A DNA stretch of 14,508 nucleotides from Bacteroidales bacterium (GTDB lineage: Bacteria; Bacteroidota; Bacteroidia; Bacteroidales; Paludibacteraceae): positions 1 to 14,508 of the forward strand of contig CAAGFD010000091.1 in assembly GCA_900769035.1 (NCBI GenBank), in the 5' to 3' direction. Below, in pieces: positions 6,741 to 14,033 of the stretch. Positions within the stretch are counted from its first letter, which is position 1; the number at the start of each line of letters is the position of its first letter. The notes beneath the pieces are model-generated. The model was not told the DNA's origin. It made no database searches and saw only the letters and a list, made by a program, of their open reading frames with translations. The translations under genes were made by a program, and so were the position numbers.

Positions 6741-7862
6741 TCAATGCTTTATTTTATTTCTATATTCATAAGGAGTCATTCCCACTTGTTTCCGAAAAAG
6801 TTTGTGGAAATTGCTCTTGTCTGCCACACCTACCAACATTGGAATGGCAGATGTCGGTATTGTTTCATCACCGAGCAGACGTTTTGCTTCGGTCAATCGT
6901 AAATTTTGCCTCCAAGTGCGGAAAGTAGTGTGCATCCGATTAGTGAAATACCACTTCAACATAGTATGTGTAGTGCCAAGTTCGGTAGCTATCTCTTCTA
7001 CTGTTTGGTCGTTGCGGACGTACTGTTTTTCTTTTACCCACTTGTCGAGAGCAGCTGAGAGTTGTGCCTCAGCATCCGGATTCAACGCCAGTGGCGATAG
7101 TTCTGCCTCAATATTCTCATTATCGGACGATTTATCGGATGCCTTTTCATCGAATGCTATATCTTTGATGATGTATCCCGATTCTATACGGTAGTTGATA
7201 ATACTAATAACCAGATAAACATAATATGCGACGTAAATGCATGTGAATATATTATAACATACAATTCCAAGTCTGAATATTACAAACATCAAAGCACAAA
7301 TCCCCACGGCAAGTGCTCCTATGAAGGAGTTCTTAATTAATCTCAAACTATAGCGCATATCCTCGTCGAAATTCTCTTCTAATTTACGCAAACTATTTTT
7401 GTAGGAATTACTGAAAAGCAGGCAATCATATACCAGTTCCGCTACATAAGCAACGATACCCGTCCAAATTCCTACTTCGACGAAATTGCCCTTCATGCAT
7501 ACCAGAGTTTCTATACCTACACTTATAATCGCTATTACTACTGCGTTGATAATAAGCCAACTTACACTTATTTTCTTAGGATATATGAATACAACACATA
7601 TTGCAGTAAACAGCATTGCTTGGTACATTGATACAACCAATATCGACACCATCATTATCGGACTCGGTGAATTATTTCCCAATAGTATTGCAGTGACAAT
7701 ATTTGATATTCCCTTGACTATATAGCAGATTATGAGCAATTTATTCATCCGTCGAATTGCTCCACAATGCTCGCCGTCCGGCATTTTTACAAATGTAAGC
7801 ACTATAGCCAAGGTGAATACTACGGCAGACACAAATATGTCTAAAAAATTAAATTCCATCAT
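6741..7862 (-). CDS. Membrane-anchored AraC-family transcriptional regulator
   Basis: 373 residues. The N-terminal half has about seven hydrophobic segments (roughly 6-24, 42-62, 68-93, 100-120, 131-149, 178-196 and 200-223). An acidic linker (about 235-265) leads to a C-terminal AraC/XylS DNA-binding domain (about 270-370). Both helix-turn-helix units are visible: TVEEIATELGTTHTMLKWYF, and later GVADKSNFHKLFRKQVGMTPYEYR, the family signature. Known Bacteroidota regulators of this layout hold the DNA-binding domain at the inner membrane; the signal is usually unknown. The gene has its own promoter and terminator and lies directly upstream of the secreted mosaic gene. Control of that gene is possible but rests on position alone. 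The start is MMEF; the two adjacent ATGs cannot be told apart. Confidence 0.92.
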   Translation of the reverse strand: MMEFNFLDIFVSAVVFTLAIVLTFVKMPDGEHCGAIRRMNKLLIICYIVKGISNIVTAILLGNNSPSPIMMVSILVVSMYQAMLFTAICVVFIYPKKISVSWLIINAVVIAIISVGIETLVCMKGNFVEVGIWTGIVAYVAELVYDCLLFSNSYKNSLRKLEENFDEDMRYSLRLIKNSFIGALAVGICALMFVIFRLGIVCYNIFTCIYVAYYVYLVISIINYRIESGYIIKDIAFDEKASDKSSDNENIEAELSPLALNPDAEAQLSAALDKWVKEKQYVRNDQTVEEIATELGTTHTMLKWYFTNRMHTTFRTWRQNLRLTEAKRLLGDETIPTSAIPMLVGVADKSNFHKLFRKQVGMTPYEYRNKIKH

Positions 7863-7881
7863 TTATCCTTTTTTACCATAA

Positions 7882-7889
7882 CAAAGGTA
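7882..7889 (-). promoter_or_regulatory. Bacteroidota -7 promoter element TACCTTTG before the AraC-type gene
   Basis: On the minus strand this reads TACCTTTG, inside GTACCTTTG. It ends 19 bases before the ATG at 7862, implying a very short 5' leader of about a dozen bases. It lies downstream of the fba terminator. Confidence 0.6.
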
Positions 7890-7958
7890 CAAAAAATTAT
7901 TGAATTACATAAAGGTAAGTGTAAATTTTTTTAAGCAGATGGAGCTGTTTATTATATT

Positions 7959-7997
7959 AAAAAAACACTTTCCAAGCGTTTACGCTTGAAAAGTGTT
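7959..7997 (-). terminator. Strong rho-independent terminator of fba
   Basis: On the minus strand the stem reads AACACTTT, one mismatched base, CAAGCG, then a four-base loop, CGCTTG, and AAAGTGTT. It is followed directly by a run of seven T (7959-7965 on the plus strand as A). It begins 28 bases after the fba stop. It is the clearest terminator in the window. Confidence 0.88.
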
Positions 7998-8025
7998 ATC
8001 ATTGAGTAAGAATATAAACTCATTA

Positions 8026-9021
8026 TTAAGCTTTTCCGTTGCTTCCAAGCACATTATTGATTTTGTGCATGTAAAGTTTTTTAAGCTCTTCACGGGCAGG
8101 TCCGAGATATTGACGCGGGTCGAATTTATCAGGGTTTTCCGCCATGAATTTACGAACAACGGCAGTCATTGCCAATCTACCATCAGAGTCGATATTGATT
8201 TTACAAACTGCAGAGCGAGCTGCTTCGCGGAGTTGCTCTTCCGGTATGCCGATAGCATCTTTTAGCTTACCGCCATAAGTATTAATAGTATCTACATACT
8301 CTTGAGGCACTGAAGAAGAGCCGTGGAGCACAATAGGGAATCCCGGTATCTGCTTTTCTATCTCTTTCAAGATGTCGAATCTGAGTGGCGGTGGTACGAG
8401 TTTGCCGTTCTCATCTCTTGTGCATTGTGCAGGAGTGAATTTATTTGCTCCGTGTGATGTACCGATAGATATTGCAAGAGAATCTACTCCCGTGCGTTTT
8501 ACGAAATCTACAACTTCCTCCGGTCGAGTATAAGTATGATGTTCTGCAGATACTTCGTCTTCTATGCCGGCAAGAACTCCAAGCTCACCTTCTACGGTTA
8601 CTCCATATTGGTGTGCATATTCTACCACCTTGCGTGTCAGCTCGATATTCTCTTCATATGAGTGGTGTGATCCGTCTATCATCACTGATGAAAAGCCCAT
8701 ATCTACGCAACTCTTGCACAATTCAAAAGTATCGCCATGGTCTAAGTGTAGGCATATTTGAGGTTTTTCCCAACCGAGCTCTTTTGCATACTCTACAGCA
8801 CCTTGTGCCATATAGCGTAATAAAGTTTGATTGGCATATTTACGCGCACCACTTGATACTTGAAGAATTACCGGTGATTTTGTCTCTGCACATGCCGAAA
8901 CAATGGCCTGCATCTGCTCCATGTTGTTGAAATTAAATGCAGGAATAGCATAACCGCCATCTACTGCTCCTTTGAACATCTCTTTAGTGTTCACAAGGCC
9001 TAAATCCTTATAATTTACCAT
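8026..9021 (-). CDS. fba: Class II fructose-1,6-bisphosphate aldolase
   Basis: 331 residues, a normal length for the Bacteroidota enzyme. It cleaves fructose-1,6-bisphosphate to glyceraldehyde 3-phosphate and dihydroxyacetone phosphate, and catalyses the reverse condensation, in cytosolic glycolysis and gluconeogenesis. Class II hallmarks are in place: YAIPAFNFNN near the N-terminus, HLDHGD with the likely catalytic Asp94 and zinc ligand His95, VEGELG (Glu144/146), SIGTSHGA with His190, and VLHGSSSVP with His233. NIDSDGR at 276-282 is the late phosphate-binding region. The gene has its own -7 element and a strong terminator and looks monocistronic. There is no metabolic link to its neighbours, and no frameshift or missing key residue was seen. 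Confidence 0.97.
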   Translation of the reverse strand: MVNYKDLGLVNTKEMFKGAVDGGYAIPAFNFNNMEQMQAIVSACAETKSPVILQVSSGARKYANQTLLRYMAQGAVEYAKELGWEKPQICLHLDHGDTFELCKSCVDMGFSSVMIDGSHHSYEENIELTRKVVEYAHQYGVTVEGELGVLAGIEDEVSAEHHTYTRPEEVVDFVKRTGVDSLAISIGTSHGANKFTPAQCTRDENGKLVPPPLRFDILKEIEKQIPGFPIVLHGSSSVPQEYVDTINTYGGKLKDAIGIPEEQLREAARSAVCKINIDSDGRLAMTAVVRKFMAENPDKFDPRQYLGPAREELKKLYMHKINNVLGSNGKA

Positions 9022-9059
9022 GATTATATTGATTAATAAAAATAATTTTTATTTCTGCA

Positions 9060-9067
9060 CAAAGGTA
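9060..9067 (-). promoter_or_regulatory. Bacteroidota -7 promoter element TACCTTTG before fba
   Basis: On the minus strand this reads TACCTTTG, inside GTACCTTTG. It lies 38 bases before the fba ATG at 9021 and only 11 bases after the stop of the beta-barrel gene. No terminator fits between, so the upstream unit may read through into fba. Confidence 0.62.
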
Positions 9068-9078
9068 CAAAATTTATC

Positions 9079-9789
9079 TTATTTACGCAAATCAAAAAGA
9101 TAAACAAAAGATAATTTTAATTCACCTTGAGTGAAATAGGTTGGAGACTTATACTCCATAGGTAGTGTATATAGGTATTTATTTAAGGTTCCGTTATTGA
9201 TACTGTGCATATAAGATGCTCTGAATTGAAAGCCTTTTTGCCATTTATAGGCAAATCCAAGCTCCAAGGCAAATTCGCATCTCATTATTCTTCCGCCATC
9301 GTCTTTGCTGAACATATGTTCGTTCATATACGTTACAGGCTTGTGTAGCTCGGCATTCTCATATGCCAAATCACGCGCGTGAAGTCCACATGTAAATACG
9401 GGTCCGCCGAAGATAGAGAATGCCCCTTTCTCGGTGTGCGTCAGATATACATATATGTGTGCAGGAACATTAAGATAGCCTATTTGGCGATGAAATCTGT
9501 TCGACGTTTCATTACCCTCCTCCGTGTAGTTCATATTCCAGCACATGTTACGCATTTCGTACATCGCGGCTGCATCAAATCCCCACCGATTGCTGAAGTC
9601 CATCTCGTATAGCATTCCGGCATGAAATCCGGCATTTGGCATCGATTGGAATTGTGCATATTCATCAAGCGAGATGATGTTTCCGTAATTCAATTGTAAA
9701 CCCGCTATAAATCCGAGTTTCTGCGCTTGTAATGTGCCGTTTATTATACTAAACAGGATTAATAAGGCTAATAATGTTCGTTTTATCAT
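9079..9789 (-). CDS. Outer-membrane beta-barrel family protein
   Basis: 236 residues. A signal peptide (MIKRTLLALLILFSIINGTLQAQ) is followed by KLGFIAGLQLNYG. Alternating hydrophobic strands with aromatic girdles run throughout: AGFHAGMLYEM, WGFDAAAMYEM, LNVPAHIYVYL, FSIFGGPVF, ALELGFAYKW and GFQFRASYMH. The last strand is LKLSFVYLFDL. This is the pattern of small Bacteroidota outer-membrane barrels (OMP_b-brl/PorT-like family, about 8 strands). The substrate or function cannot be read from sequence. It follows lemA by 14 bases and is the last gene of the FKBP-TPM-LemA unit, which suggests an envelope role shared with them. Confidence 0.85.
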   Translation of the reverse strand: MIKRTLLALLILFSIINGTLQAQKLGFIAGLQLNYGNIISLDEYAQFQSMPNAGFHAGMLYEMDFSNRWGFDAAAMYEMRNMCWNMNYTEEGNETSNRFHRQIGYLNVPAHIYVYLTHTEKGAFSIFGGPVFTCGLHARDLAYENAELHKPVTYMNEHMFSKDDGGRIMRCEFALELGFAYKWQKGFQFRASYMHSINNGTLNKYLYTLPMEYKSPTYFTQGELKLSFVYLFDLRK

Positions 9790-9803
9790 ATAGTTTCTTT
9801 TAT

Positions 9804-10394
9804 TTAAAATGTAGCTACAGGTGCTTTCTCTGCGCCTTCATCAGCTTGGAAGTATGGTTTCGTATTAAATCCGAAAATGCTGCTGATTAGGTTGTTAGGG
9901 AATTTACGCACAGTAGTATTATAATTTTGTGCCGTTTCGTTATACGTTTTACGTGATACTTTTATACGGTTTTCCGTACCTTCCCATTGCTCTTGAAGGT
10001 CGCGGAAATTCTCATTTGCTTTGAGTTCCGGATAATTCTCTGTTATTGCCATAAGTCTACCGAATGCAGCTCCTACTTCTCCTTGTGCTTTTTGGAATTC
10101 TTCCAATTGCTCCGGAGTCATATCCTTAGGGTCTACGGTGATTTGTGTCGCTTTTGCTCGTGCACTTACTATATTTTCGAATGTAGAAGACTCGTGTGCT
10201 GCATATCCTTTTACGATGTTTACAAGGTTAGGAAGCAAATCTGCACGGCGTTGATAATCAGCTTCTACATTTGACCAAGCTGTATCTACACTTTCTTCTA
10301 ATGCTACCATATTGTTGTAGCCTTTTACTAACCATAATGCAATAAGTGCAATTACGGCAATCACGATAATCGTGGTTAATGAAGTTTTTTTCAT
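9804..10394 (-). CDS. lemA: LemA family membrane protein
   Basis: 196 residues. One N-terminal transmembrane helix (about residues 7-24) is followed by the helical LemA domain. Family marks are YNNMVALEESVDTAWSNVE, YQRRADLLPNLVNIVKGYA, ENYPELKANENF, the long ENRIKVSRKTYNE helix, and the C-terminal VRKFPNNLISSIFGF. The domain is predicted to lie outside the cytoplasm. The molecular role of LemA is not settled. Neighbourhood with a TPM-domain protein is a recurring arrangement in bacteria and is seen here, 55 bases downstream of the TPM gene. No promoter is visible in that gap, so it is probably cotranscribed. Confidence 0.95.
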   Translation of the reverse strand: MKKTSLTTIIVIAVIALIALWLVKGYNNMVALEESVDTAWSNVEADYQRRADLLPNLVNIVKGYAAHESSTFENIVSARAKATQITVDPKDMTPEQLEEFQKAQGEVGAAFGRLMAITENYPELKANENFRDLQEQWEGTENRIKVSRKTYNETAQNYNTTVRKFPNNLISSIFGFNTKPYFQADEGAEKAPVATF

Positions 10395-10449
10395 GGGAAA
10401 AAATTTTAAATGAATTGTTAATTATTAATTAGTTAAATAAAAAATATAA

Positions 10450-12009
10450 TCAAAAGCGTCCGCTAACGCCACCGCCACCCGAGCTACCGCCGCCGAAGCT
10501 TGAGCCTCCGCCGCCGAAACTTGAGCCTCCGCCTGTTCCGCTGCCTCCGGATGATATTTTTGGCAATATCTGGGTTGTGGTATATTCGTGGTTGCAACAT
10601 TCGCAGCGATGTACAAGCTTTTTGGTGCCCGTGCGCGTTGTTGTTGCTAATGTTAGTATACTACTTGATATTATTGATGATGCATATGCTCCGCATTGTG
10701 GGCATTGTGTGTATTTGCCTCCTACTTTCGGGTAGGAGATTTTTTTACGATGCTTGCATGTGTCGCATTCCCAATAATTGTTGTCTACCGAGTGTAAACG
10801 ATTCTCGGTTTCGTCTGCCTTGGTATAGTATTGGCGTGCCAATTCAGGCTGTAGCAAGTGCATTTTTCCTCCGCACTGCGGGCATACTTGCGCTGTGAGG
10901 CGTAGCTCTTTACGTAATCGTTTCAGATACATACGCAATAAGAGTATGGTTGGGAAGAGTATCCATATCAGTTTGTATGTATGCATTTGCTTCTCGAGGT
11001 AATAATCTACCTTTACACTCTCTTCCGTCTCTTTTTTCTCTTTGTTTGGTATGATACCTGTGTTGGCGGCTACTATGGCTTCCGTGCCTTTGTCTTTGCC
11101 GTTTTCACCCGCTTTATCGTTTTTCTTTTCGTTTTTCTTATCTTTTGTAGTGTTTTTGTAGATGCTGAATGCGAAAAGTAACGTTACGATGACGGATATC
11201 ATCAACCAATAGCATATCCCACTTACTAATGTGTGCGTGTCTGATTGATGTGTTGTCATCATCTCCGCAATAGCCTCTTCCGTAGTTAATTTCGCTGCTA
11301 CCTCTGCCAATCCGTTGATAACGCCGTCGCCTATTCTTCCTTCTTTGAGTAGGGGGAACATAACGTCGTGCATTACCTTGCTAAGATATGCGTCCGGCAA
11401 TAACCCTTCAAGGCCGTAGCCTGTTTCGAATCGTATCGCCCTGATGTCTTTAACATACAATAAGAGCAATCCGTTGTCTTTGCCTTTAAAGCCTATTCCC
11501 CATTTGTTGAAGAGGGCGTGGGCAAAAGAGTCTTCATCATCGCCTTCAATACCGGGTACTGCCACCACTATTACCTGACAGGTGGTTCGTACTTCAACAT
11601 CTTCCAAGATAGAGGTCATCCTATTTATCTCCGATTGTGTGAATGCGTGGCACATATCCACAACGTAAGGGTTGTACTTCACATTGGAGCGAGGGTTTAT
11701 TACTTCGTCTACCTTGAGTTTTATTCCGGCAACCTCATCATCGAAAAATTCATCTTTGTAAGTTTCGTCGGCATAAGTCTCTTCTTCGTAAGTTTCATCG
11801 ATGTAATCTTCCGTTTTGGTGTACGTCGATGTGGCTCTTTGTTCTGAAGAAGTTGCTTTCGCCTTCTCTGCCGTATTGGTATTATTCATACCTACCGCTT
11901 GTTGAATCGGAGTTAGTACTCCGTTCAATGCATTCTGATTATTCTCGTTTTGTGCCGTCAATCCGCTAATAATCAGAATTGTGAATAAGATGGGAATTAC
12001 TTTTTTCAT
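10450..12009 (-). CDS. TPM-domain membrane protein with zinc ribbons and Gly-rich tail (YgcG-like)
   Basis: 519 residues. The signal peptide (MKKVIPILFTILIISGLTAQ) is followed by a low-complexity acidic stretch, residues 66-92, with DETY repeats. A TPM domain follows at about 110-245 (VVDMCHAFTQSEINRMTSIL, TCQVIVVAVPG, FNKWGIG, NGLLLLYV, FETGYGLEG). Two hydrophobic helices at about 262-284 and 346-360 flank a Lys/Glu-rich linker. Four CxxC pairs (Cys376/379, 415/418, 436/439 and 469/472) form two likely zinc ribbons, and the tail ends in GGGSSFGGG units and SGRF. TPM proteins have been linked to photosystem repair in plants and to acid phosphatase activity; the bacterial role is unclear. It follows the FKBP gene by 11 bases and precedes lemA. 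Confidence 0.9.
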   Translation of the reverse strand: MKKVIPILFTILIISGLTAQNENNQNALNGVLTPIQQAVGMNNTNTAEKAKATSSEQRATSTYTKTEDYIDETYEEETYADETYKDEFFDDEVAGIKLKVDEVINPRSNVKYNPYVVDMCHAFTQSEINRMTSILEDVEVRTTCQVIVVAVPGIEGDDEDSFAHALFNKWGIGFKGKDNGLLLLYVKDIRAIRFETGYGLEGLLPDAYLSKVMHDVMFPLLKEGRIGDGVINGLAEVAAKLTTEEAIAEMMTTHQSDTHTLVSGICYWLMISVIVTLLFAFSIYKNTTKDKKNEKKNDKAGENGKDKGTEAIVAANTGIIPNKEKKETEESVKVDYYLEKQMHTYKLIWILFPTILLLRMYLKRLRKELRLTAQVCPQCGGKMHLLQPELARQYYTKADETENRLHSVDNNYWECDTCKHRKKISYPKVGGKYTQCPQCGAYASSIISSSILTLATTTRTGTKKLVHRCECCNHEYTTTQILPKISSGGSGTGGGSSFGGGGSSFGGGSSGGGGVSGRF

Positions 12010-12020
12010 ATATTATTTTT

Positions 12021-12524
12021 CTAAAAATTATGGACTTCTACAAGGTCTATTTCAAAAACCATCACACTATAAGGGGGTACGGTAAAATTGCCGTAGGCAT
12101 CTTTGCTACCATCGGCTCCATAGCCTTTTTCTGCGGGGAGATATATCCTCCAAAGTGAGCCTTGTGGCATTGTGGATAGTACTTCTTGCCAGCCCTCTAC
12201 CGTGCCACTCAATACCAAGTTAACCTCCTCGCCCGTGTCAAAGAGGGTACCATCGGCAAGCCAGCCGGTGTAAGATACTCGTACATAACTGGATATCTCC
12301 AAGTCCGGGTCGTAATAAGGCTTTGGTATTGCCCCGTAGCCCGTATGTATCTTCTCTATTATTATGCCGGAGCCTAACTCCACTACCTCGTAAGGTGATG
12401 TCTGCTTGATTTCCGTTCGCTTTGACGCTAACCATTCTTCGTTATACTCTTTCCATGTCGAAAATTTCTGACAAGAGGGTAGCAGTACCAAAACGGTAGT
12501 CAATAGCATTATATATTTTCTCAT
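12021..12524 (-). CDS. FKBP-type peptidyl-prolyl cis-trans isomerase lipoprotein
   Basis: 167 residues. The signal ends in a lipobox LLPSC, with Cys18 as the lipidated residue. The FKBP domain covers about 75-167. The expected active-site residues can be aligned by eye to FKBP12: Tyr85 (VSYTG), Phe95-Asp96 (LFDT), Val109 and Trp112 (TVEGW), Tyr135 (KGYGA), the VPP turn and Phe157 (VMVFEIDLVEV). It should assist folding of proteins on the periplasmic side of the envelope. The first residues after Cys18 (QKFST) are not acidic, so there is no sign of a surface-export signal. It is the first gene of the TPM-LemA-barrel unit, behind its own -7 element. It resembles GldI-type FKBPs of Bacteroidota, but that specific assignment is not secure. 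Confidence 0.92.
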   Translation of the reverse strand: MRKYIMLLTTVLVLLPSCQKFSTWKEYNEEWLASKRTEIKQTSPYEVVELGSGIIIEKIHTGYGAIPKPYYDPDLEISSYVRVSYTGWLADGTLFDTGEEVNLVLSGTVEGWQEVLSTMPQGSLWRIYLPAEKGYGADGSKDAYGNFTVPPYSVMVFEIDLVEVHNF

Positions 12525-12544
12525 AATTACTTCCTAATCAACTG

Positions 12545-12552
12545 CAAATTTA
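12545..12552 (-). promoter_or_regulatory. Bacteroidota -7 promoter element TAAATTTG before the FKBP gene
   Basis: On the minus strand this reads TAAATTTG and fits TAnnTTTG. It ends 20 bases before the FKBP ATG at 12524. It lies in the 62-base gap after the membrane-protein gene; no hairpin terminator is visible there, so read-through from upstream is possible. Confidence 0.5.
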
Positions 12553-12586
12553 ATACTTTTATTTGATATGTATCGTAATAAATTAC

Positions 12587-13162
12587 TTAAAAATTCGGGG
12601 CTATTATCGATAATACCATTTTGATAAGCGTCATCGATAAAATAGTTACTATCGACGATACTACCAAATAGTATTTTATCTTATTTTCCAAATTCAATAC
12701 CCCTTGTGAAAATATCCATAGAATAGGTACTGCCAAAATGAAAAACAAGTTTAAAAACCACATATTTACAAGAAAGCATAGTAGAACTTTCACTAACATA
12801 AACACCGAAAATATTGGTATTAACATGTAGTTCAACTGCTCATTATCTATTTTATTCGGAATAAATTTATCGTAAAAGAATCGGAGTAGATAGTAAGAAA
12901 GATAGTAGGCTGCAATGTAAACGGCTGGTTCGAAAACGATGTCTTTTATCATGCCGTTGACATTGAAGTCTTCCATTATCAGGCAATGCTTAATGATATT
13001 TGCCAAAAAAATGAGTATGGCGGATATCATTACGAAAGAATAAAAGAATTTTGTAGTGCCGAAGCGTCGCTCTTTGTAATTGTCTACAATGGTTTTTTGA
13101 GCTTCGAACACTAAATCGCGTATAAATACAAAGTATGCTGATATTCTTTTATTTACGGTCAT
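12587..13162 (-). CDS. Five-helix membrane protein of unknown function (possibly Yip1-like)
   Basis: 191 residues. A soluble N-terminal segment of about 37 residues (ending KERRFGTTKF) is followed by five hydrophobic stretches: about 38-60, 78-98, 110-130, 131-151 and 163-188. The second is very Tyr-rich (YIAAYYLSYYLL). No catalytic motif is evident. The size and five-helix layout, with a conserved-looking start near a membrane-proximal basic patch, recall Yip1-domain proteins, but that is only a resemblance. It begins 31 bases after nfo, with no promoter visible between, so it is likely transcribed with nfo and gldG. Confidence 0.75.
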   Translation of the reverse strand: MTVNKRISAYFVFIRDLVFEAQKTIVDNYKERRFGTTKFFYSFVMISAILIFLANIIKHCLIMEDFNVNGMIKDIVFEPAVYIAAYYLSYYLLRFFYDKFIPNKIDNEQLNYMLIPIFSVFMLVKVLLCFLVNMWFLNLFFILAVPILWIFSQGVLNLENKIKYYLVVSSIVTILSMTLIKMVLSIIAPNF

Positions 13163-13193
13163 TGCTGTAGAATTGAATAATAAAGAGGTTGTC

Positions 13194-14033
13194 TTATTTT
13201 GTGATGTTATTAAGCCATTCTATTTCCTCTTTCCAAAGGTTTTCGTCCGGTGTTTCCAATATTAGAGGTATGCCTTCGAATCTGCTGTCGGAGAGGATGC
13301 GCATAAAAGGCGACTCGCCGAGCAAGCCGTTACGCAGCGTTTCGTGACGGTCGACGCGTGAAGCGAGTTCTTTCTTCGAATCATTGAGGTGCATGCCTTT
13401 TAAGTAGTTGAACCCGATGATGTCGTCAAATTCTTTCCATACTTTATCAAAGCCATCGGCAAGCAGATTATAGCCCGATGCAAAGGCGTGTTGCGTATCG
13501 ATACATACTCCTACGCGACTTTTATCTTCTACATTGTCGATAATAGTGCGCAGATGCTCAAATCGATAACCGAGGTTACTGCCTTGTCCCGCAGTGTTTT
13601 CAAGTACTGCCGTTACTCCACTTGTCTTCGATAGTGCTATATTGATGCTTTCTGCAATAATCTTTAAGCAATCGTCCTCCGAAATCTTCTTTAGGTGAGA
13701 CCCCGGGTGGAAATTAAGCCTGTCGAGCCCCAGTTGCTGACAGCGTTGCATCTCCTCGATAAATGACTTGCGACTCTTTTCGAGAGATTCAGCTTCGGGT
13801 GAGCCGAGATTGATAAGGTAGCTATCGTGTGGCAGTATCTGCTGCACAGTATAGCCGTATTCGGCACAGCGACTCTTAAACAGACTGATGCTCTCGTCGG
13901 TTAGCGGCGATGAAAACCATTGTCGTTGATTTTTTGTAAACAGAGCAAAAGCTGTTGCTCCGATATTGTGTGCATTGAGGGGCGCATTTTCCACTCCGCC
14001 GGATGCACTTACGTGGGCTCCTATATAATACAT
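13194..14033 (-). CDS. nfo: Endonuclease IV (apurinic/apyrimidinic endonuclease)
   Basis: 279 residues, the usual length. It cuts DNA 5' of abasic sites in base-excision repair in the cytoplasm, using three zinc ions. All nine expected ligands are present at almost the same numbering as in E. coli Nfo: His69 (PHDSY), His109 (FHPGS), Glu145 (LENTAGQG), Asp179 and His182 (CIDTQHAFASGY), His215 (GMHLNDSK), Asp228 and His230 (DRHE) and Glu260 (LETP). The N-terminus YYIGAHVSASGGVENAP is also typical. Its ATG overlaps the gldG stop codon by one base (TAATG), pointing to translational coupling. Confidence 0.97.
   Translation of the reverse strand: MYYIGAHVSASGGVENAPLNAHNIGATAFALFTKNQRQWFSSPLTDESISLFKSRCAEYGYTVQQILPHDSYLINLGSPEAESLEKSRKSFIEEMQRCQQLGLDRLNFHPGSHLKKISEDDCLKIIAESINIALSKTSGVTAVLENTAGQGSNLGYRFEHLRTIIDNVEDKSRVGVCIDTQHAFASGYNLLADGFDKVWKEFDDIIGFNYLKGMHLNDSKKELASRVDRHETLRNGLLGESPFMRILSDSRFEGIPLILETPDENLWKEEIEWLNNITK

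Noticed and set aside
6583..6744. Upstream extension of the exoprotein to a TTG at 6744
   Set aside because: The added 54 residues have no signal peptide, would span a terminator and a promoter element, and overlap the stop of the AraC-type gene.
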